From contig NC_081852.1 of NCBI RefSeq assembly GCF_963259705.1, positions 60,755,859-60,819,858 on the forward strand: a stretch of 64,000 nucleotides of DNA. The letters are read 5' to 3'. Of this stretch, positions 33,871 to 43,440 are shown piece by piece. The position numbers and the translations under genes are program-made. Every line of letters begins with the position of its first letter. The stretch's first letter is position 1. The DNA comes from Myotis daubentonii. Taxonomy: Eukaryota > Chordata > Mammalia > Chiroptera > Vespertilionidae. The notes below the pieces were generated by a model. It searched no databases, was not told where the DNA came from, and saw nothing but the letters and a program-made list of their open reading frames with translations.

Positions 33871-35984
33871 TAAAATGTAGCCCATGACCGGTCCGGGTGC
33901 AGTAAGAGCAGTGGCTATGAGACAAGCTACCCTGCCCTGTGTGTGTTGGATCCTGTAAGAAACCCAGCGCTGACGCAGGCATTATGGGACCATATGATGC
34001 TCGTCATAGGTTAAGTCTGTGAGTAAATTCTCACAGGGTGTGTAGCTGGATTATTTAACTCTGCCAGCAACTCGGGGTACACGCTGTGGGACATGTCTTA
34101 CAGAAAACAATGTTCCAGACGCTCTGTCACGCACCTGGCTCGCGTGTCCAGGTTCTCCGTGGCAGGATCGGCACCCGTCATCTGCCTAGTGTCCAGCTCT
34201 GAGTTCACACACTAGACGTGCCCAGTGTGTCTCGGGACCTCATTTTATTTGCAAATGGATTTCCTGGCCTCCTTGCTTGGGTGTGGCCCCGGAGGCCTCA
34301 GGGGAGTGTTTGACCTTTGACCCGAGAGCCTAGGATGGGTCCTGCAGAAAGCAGGGGGCTCGGGCCGCATCCAGTCCTGCCGCCCACTGGAAGGTGCTGA
34401 ATCCCTGCGTCTGGGGGGTCAGGTGCCTGGGAAAGTGGGGGGCTGGCTTCCTTACCCCAAATTGCAGCGCCCTGTCCATGGGCGTGCAATGCTGCTCCCT
34501 GAAGGCCCTCAGCAAACAGCCCCTGGAGCATCATGTGGGCACCGCCTGGGGGACTGGCACCTCAGGGCCCCAGACAGGGTTTGCCACCATCGCTCTTGGC
34601 CCAGTTGCGATGGTGCCTCCTGCACTAGGGAGAGAGGAGGAGACACAGCCGAGCAGCACACCTCCTGGGCCAGGTGACACCCAGGGCTGGTGAACGGTGG
34701 TGATGCCAGGCCCCCCGGCAGCAGAGACGGTGCTGCCAGCCCCCCACGGGGTCCCACCACCATCTGGCTTCCAGTCCATGCCCTTTGCACCTGCGGCCGA
34801 TGGGCTCCTCCATCCTGGAGAGGGCCCCCTGCCCTACTTCTCCCCACGGCTCCCGCCTCCCCCTCCCTTCCCTCTGGTCCAGATGTTCTCGCACTAAATG
34901 GCATTCCTTTCGGGTCCTGCTGAGTGCGAATTCGGAAATGTGGGCTAATGGGGGAGCCTGCGCTAATGGCTTCCCTCCCATGTGCCGCTGCTCCAGCCGC
35001 TCGGATCTGCTGCTTTAGCTGGAAGCAGGGAGCTGGGGATGGGATCTCTCGCTCGGTGCCAGGCCTGGAGTGAAAAAGAGATTTTGACGCGGGGACCTCT
35101 CAGTGCCTGCGCAGGCAAACGCTAGAGGTGGCCGCCCATGTCCGCCATCAGGGCAGGGAGGAGAGGGGACCCTTCCCCCACCTTCCGACACCCGGCTTCC
35201 TCTCTGACACCTGCTCCGGCTCGGTGAGCCTGGGTTTGGGGAGAGAAGATGGAAAGCTCCGACCATTTTCCAAGCCTGAGTTTGAGTCCTGCCCCTGGTC
35301 TGTCTGTCTGTCTGTTTCCTCGCCTGTGAGGCAGGGGTGGTTATGCTGGCTTCCGGGGAGCCACACGCGGGGCCCCGGGCAGGGCGCTCCCAGCCACAGA
35401 CTGCCAGAGGCATGTGTCTAGCGCCAAGTGGTCCAGGTCCCCGGAGATCCGGGAGGGAGCCTGGGAAATGTCCTCCTGCTGCGGCCTGGGACCAGGCAGT
35501 GGGAGCTTTGCTTTCAGTCGGTGGGGGCTGCTCTGAGCCCGAGGATGTGACCAGGACGGGACTGAGAGCAAAGCCAGCCCGGTGACACGCCCGATGCTGA
35601 GATAGGAAGGCCCCTCTGTGTCTGGGGGTTGCAGGTGGCGCCGGAACCGCCCCTGAATCTCCCACACGGCCTCTGTGCCGCTGTCTTTAAAAGCCAAGGA
35701 CAGGTGCTCTCTGGGGACCAGAAACCCGAGAGGCGATTGAATGCTTTTGGGTAAATTACCCCGAGAATCACCAAATGCACCTGGTGATTTTAGAGCTGTA
35801 AGCAGACCCCACCGCTGGCAGCACTCATTGGGTCTGGAGGCCGCGGTGCCCCAGGCCACCTGGCATCAGCTCAGCGACGGAGGAACCAGCATCCTGGAGT
35901 TACAGGCCACGCGGGCTGTCGGGACATCCAAGGGGCACCCAGCTCCTTTGTCATCTCCCACCTCCTCCTCCTGAGAATCAGGCC
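33871..35984. other. Unannotated sequence
   Basis: GC-rich with overlapping frames on both strands. A (TCTG)n run of four units lies near 35301-35317. No interspersed repeat or exon recognised. Confidence 0.4.
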
Positions 35985-36260
35985 TCAGTCCTCCGAGCGA
36001 TGAGTCACTAATTGTGCAGCTGTAGCTCAGACCCAATTAATAGTTAAATGGCTTTTCCTGGGAAAATTAGACCTTCTCCGGCAGTGGGAGGAACAATGGC
36101 TGGCTGGGTCTGGGTGCTCTAATATTGATATCCTTCATGAATAGTAAAAAGATGGCTTTTTTCTCTCTCTCTCTCTAACCTTCCTTGGCTAAATTGATCT
36201 CTTTTCTACGGGGAGTTAGAGAAATGGGCAGCTTATAAAAGCAGCCTCGACAGTGGCTGT
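35985..36260. promoter_or_regulatory. Strong candidate conserved noncoding element
   Basis: AP-1 motif TGAGTCA at 36001-36007, TAATTG at 36009-36014, E-box CAGCTG at 36017-36022 and CAATTAATAG around 36035-36044, all inside 45 bp. A CT-rich run lies at 36160-36177 and an ATATTGATATCC stretch at 36122. Repeat-free. The motif packing is enhancer-like; function is inferred. Confidence 0.48.
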
Positions 36261-36639
36261 CCGGGATGCGCTAGAAGCGGAAAGAGGTAATTCCTCCTGC
36301 GCACCCACCGGCTCACGGGTTTTTAACTCCTCCCTCAACAAGGCACAAGGCGATTTTGTGGGGCCCTCCGGCCGTCAGACGTTTAATTCCATGTTGTTCA
36401 CCCACATTTGTCCCTGTTACCAGATTCCCAGCATCACGGCGCATCTAAAGGGGGCCCGGTTTCCGGCAGCCGCCCGAGCACCCCCCATCGCCCGCCCTCG
36501 GTCCCGGGGAGGGGAAAGGACACTGAAATCAGATTTGTGCCACGAGACGTCAGCGTCGCGTTGGAGAACAGCCTGCAAAGCGCGTTTACCCAGGAAAAAG
36601 GAAAAAAGGAAAAGGCGCCTTGTTCCCAATTGTTGAGAG
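36261..36639. other. Unannotated sequence between two candidate elements
   Basis: GC-moderate with CpG. A plus-strand frame (36253-36636, 127 codons) spans it but has no domain and starts in a candidate regulatory element. It may be part of one extended conserved block 35985-37060. Confidence 0.35.
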
Positions 36640-37060
36640 GTAGACAACTAACGGCGTATTTTTAATTACCCGAACGCTCTGGCAGGGAAAGTAGTCCGTT
36701 TATAGTTACCTTGCGCACGTAGACTATAAATTATTAGTGCATGAAAGCGGCATGGAGCTGCGGGGCTGGCTCCAGTAATTTTGGATATTTTCCATGCTAT
36801 TACTGCCTGCTCCATATACCTTTACTGGTTCTTTTTGAAATTAACTTAATGGCACTCGGTAGAAATGGACTGCCTACTGCGCGGGAGCGCTTGCCTGCAA
36901 GGACGGGCCGCGTTCCCACTGAGAGGCACTGATTTGGCACAAACGGAGCGATGCTTTCGCATCCATCCACGTGAGGATCCGATTCTTCAAAATAAATACT
37001 CAAGGGCTTTTTAGGAGTCGGCCTCGATATCTGCTTTGCATATTCTGGACCCACGAAGGC
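36640..37060. promoter_or_regulatory. Candidate conserved noncoding element
   Basis: AT-rich with TTTTTAATTACCC near 36660, TATAAATTATTAG near 36725, CAGTAATTTTGG near 36773 and AATTAACTTAATGG near 36838. Free of recognised repeats and bounded on the right by abruptly GC-rich sequence. Confidence 0.45.
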
Positions 37061-38829
37061 CTATCCTACGGGGAAGGGCCGGGGCCCTGCCAGGGTCCGC
37101 CTCCAGGCCAACAGCGCCCTGAGCTGGCCACCGGATTTTCCCTGCAGGCGCTCAGGGCTGTTCTCCTGTCCCTGAATTTCTCGGCAGCCTCCATTGCGCT
37201 GATCCCGGGAGCCCATCATCCCCACGGGCTCCAGCGGTCTGGGAGTATCTGAGGTCCTTCCCTTGTTATTAGCCTGGAGCCTGCAGTCCTTCTCCCCTCC
37301 GGATGTCTCCATGGGGACAAGGTCCTTGGGGAGACAGGGAGGTGGGAGCCAGAGGCCTGCAGGACCCCAGGGAGACTGGAACCAGGGCAAGGTCTTGCTG
37401 GGCACAGTGCCCCTAGAGGCCGGTGCGGGAGCTGCAGTTTGACCTGGTTGTTGATACAGTCCCCAGGCATCCCCAGGAGGACTCCTGCCCTCCCCTGGGT
37501 GGAAGCTCCCTTCCTCACACTCCAGGGCACTGGGGGCTTGAATCTGCAACCATTGTTGGCAGCAGGGAGCATAAGGATCCCAAATGACACAATCAGAGGC
37601 CATCAAGGGGTCCGGGCCGGGGCCCCTCAGTGGGTGCTGCTCACGGGCATGTGTGTGCTCTTGTCCCAAAGGGCCATGTGGCTGACATGCAAGAAGGTCA
37701 CCTTCATCCACTATTATTTGGGCGAAGTGATGGAGGAACTCAACCCTTGGAGGCAGGCGGGCCTCTGAGTATCCGCGGTTGACCGTGTTTACATTGTGTA
37801 AAGAAGAGGCTGGGAAAACCCCTCCAATTTCTCTCTCCAGAAGCAAGCGGGACCCAGGCAGCCACAGGGAGGAGAGCAAAGGGGTTCACTCCACCAGGGG
37901 CTCTCCAGGCCCTCCACAAGCAGGACATTTCCATTTGAAAGGGGCTCTGTTAATGAGCTCTGTTCTCCTGCCATCGCCCTACCAGCAAAGGGGCTGCTTT
38001 GAAGTCAACAGGTCTATTATGGGGGAAATAAGCCCCCAGAACAAAGCGGGTTCAAGTACAGACTCCAGAGGCTAGTGGCTCAGGCTCAGCTCCACCCATT
38101 CCCACTCCTTCTGGGGAGTCTGGGCGTGGCCTCCCTGCTGCCCAGGCCTCTCTGAGCTTCGGGGGGGGGGTCCCCAAGTGCAGGCTTTTCATTGGGGAAG
38201 GAGTTCACCCTTCATTTCTTCAGGTTTCGGAGAGTCATGGGTGAGGACTTTTTAAGGTTTTGTCCGTTTTGTTTCCTTTCTAAGCATCTTTATCCAGAGA
38301 AAGGAACACAGCGATGGATGGGGTAGGCCAGCCTTTGGGGCTGTGTCTGAAATGACTATTTTCTGCCTCTAAGTTCAGCAAACAGCACTGAGCAGCAGGA
38401 ACTGGAGAACATGGTCTCCACCCCTCCTCTTCTCTGAGTAGGAGGAGCTTGGCTTCGTGGAGGTCATTTCTATGACAAAAGTAACCCACACTGCTCCTCC
38501 CAGAAGATAAAGAAGATAGAAGGTGGGTTGCCCTTCCACAAACCTGGGCCGCGGGGAAGGTCCCACCCTGCTCAAACATGGCAGCCTGGTCCCTCCCCAG
38601 CGGCCGACAGTTCCCTGTAGGCACACACAGTGCGTGTGCAAATGCATGTGAGCACAGCTTCTGACACGCCCCTCCCCCGTACCCCGTATGCTTCCCCTAT
38701 TTCTAGAGCACTAAGAGTGTCCCCAGGGAGACAGGCCAGCTTTGAGGATCGATAAATAATGTGTGTGGCATCTTATAATTGCCAATAAAAAATCGAACTC
38801 ACACCATTGTCAGTTACACCCCTCTAAGT
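37061..38829. other. Unannotated sequence
   Basis: GC-rich to about 38200 with a poly-G run at 38161-38170. A minus-strand frame of 272 codons (37061-37879) and a plus-strand frame of 109 codons (37439-37768) overlap. Neither shows a domain I recognise. Confidence 0.4.
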
Positions 38830-39336
38830 GACAGATTAAAGAGTTCCTTTAGCAGCCACACCCTCCTTCTCCCACCCCTTCCTGACCCTTAGCAACCAAA
38901 TCTGTTTTCCATTTGTATAATCTTGCCATTTCATAAATGTTATATAAATGGAACTATACAGCCTATAACCTTTTGTGGTTGACTTTTTTCCACTCGGCAT
39001 AATTCTTTGAGATTCACCCAAGCTGTTGTCTACATCCATAGCTCCATCCTTTTTACTGCTGAGTAGTATTCCATGGTATGCATGGACCACAGTTTGGTTA
39101 ACCAGTCGCCTGTTGAAAGACATTTGAGTAGTTTTTCACTTTTTGGCTACAAACATTTATGTACCCGATTTTGTGCAAACGTGTCTTCATTTATCTGAGA
39201 TAATTCCCAAGAATTCAATTGCCAGGCCCTGTGGTAGTTTCATGCTTATTTTAAAGAAGAAGCTGATAAACAGTTTTGCAGAATGGCTGTGCGTGGTCAG
39301 TGTCTTTGCATTCTCATCACCATTTATATTAATTTG
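38830..39336 (-). mobile_element. Old L1, 3' region
   Basis: Antisense L1 3' text: 'GAGTAGTATTCCATGGTATG' and 'CCACAGTTTGGTTAACCAGT' match the highly repeated region at the 3' end of mammalian L1s. No open frame. Interrupted on the right by a HeliBat copy. Confidence 0.75.
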
Positions 39337-39529
39337 CTAGAGGCTCAGTGCATGAATTGGTACATGGGTGGGGTCCGTCTGGCCAGCCCTGATTGGGGCT
39401 GATCGGGTGGGGCTGGCCGGGGGGAGGGGGCCTGGGCAGTTGGCTGGCCAGCCTCGCCCCTTGGTCGAACTCCTGGTCAAACTTCGGGTCGAGGGGACAA
39501 TTTGCATATTAGCCTTTTATTATGTAGGG
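39337..39529 (-). mobile_element. HeliBat-like non-autonomous Helitron
   Basis: On the minus strand the 5' end reads CCCTACATAATAAAAGGCTA and the 3' end ...GAGCCTCTAG. This matches the vesper-bat HeliBat non-autonomous family (5' TC..., 3' CTAG). The subterminal hairpin is decayed (GTGCATGAATTGGTACAT on the plus strand), and the expected 5' TC is CC. Inserted in the L1. About 193 bp, at the short end for the family. It diagnoses a vespertilionid genome. Confidence 0.8.
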
Positions 39530-39700
39530 TTTTGCTTTTAATGTTCTGTATGGCACGATGTGAGGTATGCATAAACCATTTCTGCTGAATATGGAAGTCC
39601 AATGAGTGATCAAATGGAAGCACTTCTGTGATTGAGATGCAAAGGGAACTAGTCACTTTTTTCATGGATTATGATTTTTACTTGGGAAAAAAAAAAAACC
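39530..39700 (-). mobile_element. Old L1, continuing
   Basis: Diverged antisense L1 resembling the 'GTGTGAGGTAKGGGTCC...CCAGTTG...AGCACC' region of L1 bodies. Low identity. Confidence 0.4.
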
Positions 39701-40077
39701 TGACAGATGAGTTATGATGATTTCAACTTGGGTAATTAGCAGACATTTTTCCAAAGAAGAATTAAATGAGCCTGTCATTTCAAGGACAATAACTGAGAGT
39801 ATTTATTGCCGATGATAAAATTCAAGCTTTGAAGCAAAAAGGAAAATTTCACAAGACTTGCATCCACCCACTATGGATCCCCCAGGCTAGGGTGCCTGGG
39901 GCCATGGGGATCCCGGTGGCAGAAATTTGGGTGCTAAAATTGGAACCATCCCAAGAAGACAGGAGGGAAGGTTAGCTCCACTAACTGTGAACTTGATAGC
40001 TCTCCAGCACCGTAAGATTTTTATGATGAGATACATAGAGATATTAAAAGGATAATTATAAATATTATGTAAAGACA
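39701..40077. other. Unassigned AT-rich sequence
   Basis: Lies between L1-like and hAT-like sequence and is probably old transposon. A T/A run at 39689-39700 borders it. Confidence 0.3.
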
Positions 40078-40760
40078 TGTGTCAGTGTTTGGAAGATTTT
40101 CATAACGCAGTAAACCAGTGCGTTCCAAATGACTGTTGTTTCATATTATGAAATCATGGGTGAGTGAAGGACCCATTCAATGGATAAGGTAGACCAGTGG
40201 GCTTTAATGTAACAAAGCATGGAAAATGCTTTCACATTGGTCCAGATTTGGCATTGCAATTAACCTTTAAGAAAGGACACCTGCGGATTTTTGGTGGCGT
40301 ATCAAAGAAAACCATCCACAATCATCTAACAAGGCTATTAAAATACTCCTCCTTTTCTAACTACAGAGCTGTGTGAAGTGAAATTTTTTATAGACTCCAA
40401 CCAAAACAAAATATTACAACAGATTGAATGCAGCTGCAAATATGAGAATCCAGCTGTCTTTCATTAAGGCAGACATTACAGAAATTTTCAAAAATGCAAA
40501 CCAATGCCAACCCTTCACTAAATATTTTGCTTTAGAAAGTGCATCTTTTTTTGAACATAATGTTATCTATGTTAATATGTAATACATTTGTGATTATCTT
40601 AAAATAAGTTAATAAATATTTTTTAAAATGTCTCAGTTTTAATTTAGAATATGGTAAATGACAATGAATACTAACCACATAAGCAAAAGTTCTTTGGGAT
40701 CCTTAATAATTTTTAAGACTAAAAGGGGTTCTGAGACTACAATGTTTAGGTGCCTTTAAC
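40078..40760 (+). pseudogene. Fossil hAT-Charlie (MER5-related) transposase C-terminal region
   Basis: The sequence corresponds by recall to the coding 3' part and 3' end of an ancient hAT-Charlie element, whose non-autonomous relatives are MER5A/B. One frame still reads 'NRLNAAANMRIQLSFIKADI' around 40420-40480, matching the conserved end of these hAT transposases (NRLN...DMRIQLSSIKPDI), with a stop near 40533. Upstream, 'AIKILLLF' and a W-containing 'WWRIKEN' lie in frames broken by stops and frameshifts. The 3' noncoding part (TCTCAGTTTTAATTTAGAAT, GGGATCCTTAATAATTTTTA) also fits. It cannot encode a working protein. Confidence 0.75.
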
Positions 40761-40789
40761 TTAGAATATGATTTTTCGGACTTTTCATA

Positions 40790-41768
40790 TTTACAATACA
40801 TGCATGTAAGGCTACGTGTATCTTCTTAGTACTGCTTTATTTGCAAATGTTAGTATATCTTGTTTTCATTATTATTCACTCAAAAATATTTTCTAATTTT
40901 TATTAGATATTATTTAGAGTTCTACTGATGATTTTCCAAACAATTAGGAAGACATTTCTGGTTATCTTTTTGGTATTGATTTCTACCTTAATTCTACTCT
41001 GATCATGGAACATAGTTTGTATAATTTTAATCCTCCGAAATTTGTTGAGATTTGCTTTATGATCCAGCATACATCCTATTTTCAAAGGTGTTTTCTATGC
41101 ACTTGTAAAGATATGGAGCCTACAGTTGCTGGGTGTGGTGTTCTGTACGTGTCAAACAGGTCACGTTTGTCAATTGTGGTTTTTAAACTCTCTGTAAACT
41201 AAATGATTCATTTTGTCTGCTCTTCTATCTCCCCCTGAAGGATCTGTGTTAAAATCCCGAACTAAATGTGGAGATTTCTATGATTCTGTTTTCACGTCTG
41301 CCGTTTCATCTTGCTGTTGGTCCTTTGAGTCACCATGCACAGCTCTCTTTGGTCCTCATGGTGCATCTTGCCTTAAAGTCTACTTTGTCTGAAATGAAAA
41401 TAGGTGGATGAGATTTGGGGGGCTGGTGTGTGAATGGACTCTCTTTTCATTCTTTTACTCTCAACTTGACTGTGTTGTGATAGAATTAGCAGCATCTACA
41501 TACATGTATCAGCATGTAGTTAGGCTTCAAAAATTCATTAAAAGGTAACATTAGTCTTGCATTGGTATGTTTACTCTGTTTACATTGAATATCAATTTTG
41601 ATGTGTAGGGATTCTATTTAACTAACTCTTACTCTTTGGTTTTTATTGGTTTCCTCTATTTTTTTTTTTTTTTTACCCTATTGTGGTGTCAATGGATTTA
41701 ATGACAGTCTCTATTTTTGAGTGTTTACTCTCTATTAGCTTGTTGGTTATATTTTTCTTTCACGGTAA
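40790..41768 (-). mobile_element. Old L1 body fragment
   Basis: Antisense L1-like text: 'GATCATGGAACATAGTTTGT', 'GAAATTTGTTGAGATTTGCT' and 'GTCTACTTTGTCTGAAATGA' are diverged versions of a very common old mammalian L1 segment. Continues after the hAT insertion. Confidence 0.65.
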
Positions 41769-41776
41769 CTCTAGGG

Positions 41777-42303
41777 CAGGGTTGGGCAACCCCTGGCATG
41801 CGTGCCAAACATGGCACACCAGTAACTTTTGCTGGCACGCAAAACCCTCTCTTATAATCTTCCATTTACAATCGTGAATCTTTGTTCTCAGTGATGAATT
41901 TTGTTAAGTCTCGCAATAGGAGTAGCCTAACGGATGAAAGTAGTAGCTCGTGCATATCTCTGAAGGTCACAAAATACAAACCTGATGTAAAATCTCTGTC
42001 ATCAGTGATGCAGCAGCAAAAGTCCCACTGATAATATCAAACGGAGTCATAAAATTTTCTGTCGGACTATCAGTGTACATGTATACATTAAAAAATAAAT
42101 GTATTTTTCATCATCATGTACTGTGTTTTTGTCGCTCGAATGAATTTTATTATTTCTTCAAGGTTCTTCACATACGTACACCTTAAGAGATATCAAGTAG
42201 GCGTAACATGTTCTCAAAAAATTAGGGTTGGCACGCAGAAGAATTTTGAGTCAGAGATTTTGCTGGTTTTGGCACGCACTCACAAAAACGTTGCCCACTC
42301 CTG
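41777..42303. mobile_element. 527-bp non-autonomous hAT transposon
   Basis: Terminal inverted repeats CAGGGTTGGGCAAC (left) and CAGGAGTGGGCAAC (reverse complement of right), flanked by a perfect 8-bp target duplication CTCTAGGG at 41769-41776 and 42304-42311, the hAT signature. The nonamer TGGCACGCA occurs subterminally at 41833-41841, 42229-42237 and 42270-42278, and inverted (TGCGTGCCA) at 41799-41807, as expected of transposase-binding subterminal repeats. No transposase open frame remains. Inserted in the old L1. Confidence 0.93.
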
Positions 42304-42311
42304 CTCTAGGG

Positions 42312-43440
42312 ATTATTGGTGGGCCAGTTTTCATGTAGTAGAGTCAACTTCAAATTAGGACTTTGACCATTTCTCTCACAATGAGAGGGCCTTGCCATAC
42401 TTTCACTACACGTGTGCCATTCCCCTCTTTTATGCTAGTGCTGCTTTGTGTTTTCACTCTACTAGTATGTACACTTAAAATTATGGAGAACATTGTTCTT
42501 TTAAACAGCCATGATTCCTTCAGATCCCTCCTTATTTCTGCTACCTGGAATTTGTTTTCTTCCTGTGCTACTGTAAATCGACTTGGAACCTTTTTCCTTT
42601 TGCCTGAATAATGTGCTTTAACATTTCTTTAAGGTTGGGTCCTAGTGGAAATAAATACTCTCATTTTTTCAAACTTCATGTCATCTTCATTTTCAAAGGA
42701 CACTTCAAGGGGCACGAATTCCCGAATTAGCTGATTTTCTTCTAGCATGTCAAAGATTTCTTTCCATTGCCCTGTGGTTTCCTTCATTTCTTTTGAAAAG
42801 CGAGCTGTCTATTTATTATTTTTCCTTTGGCTGCTTCTACTCTTAAGATTTTACTCTGTCTTAATTTTCAGCTTCAGTGTGAAGTGGTTTTTGAACCCTT
42901 TTGGCGGGTTTGTAGAACATTTTAAATTATTTAATCAGGGTTGGAAAATTCTCACCCCAAATCTCTTCAAACGACGCTTTATCCTTACCTTTCCATCACC
43001 CTGCATACGATTCCTTCTCCTTGTCCCGTACATCTCTCTGCTGTTGACTCTTTCCCATTTCCCCTCTCTGTGCCAGTTTAGGACATTTCATATTGACCTG
43101 TCTACCTGTTCACTTACCCTCCCCCTGCTGTGGCTAATCTCCAGTTAATTCAGTTGATTTAGTTCTTAAGTTCTTAAGTATTGTGTATTTTTCACGGATT
43201 CTTTTGTTATAGATTCCAGTTCTTTGATGCAATTCTCTATTTTTCATTAACTTTCTTATATATGCCCATCAGAATTCCAGTTCATGCCTGATTCCCCAAT
43301 ACCTGCATCAGCCGGGAGCCTGTTCCTATCATCAATTTTTTCCTCTCGATTTTTGATGACTTATTCCTATTGTACATCGTGCCTGATCATTGTTGAAGTG
43401 AATGCCAACACTATATAAAAATGGTGGGGACATCATTTTC
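42312..43440 (-). mobile_element. Old L1 body fragment, continuing
   Basis: Resumes the L1-like text after the hAT: 'TGCTTTAACATTTCTTTAAG', 'TTCATTTTCAAAGGACACTT', 'CTTTCCATTGCCCTGTGGTT' and 'TTGGAAAATTCTCACCCCAA' follow the order of the same L1 segment. No intact coding frame. Confidence 0.65.

Noticed and set aside
37061..37879. 272-codon minus-strand frame, and the 109-codon plus-strand frame opposite
   Set aside because: I looked for exon-like features around 37.6-37.75 kb because the plus-strand translation is less biased, but found no recognisable domain or clear splice context.
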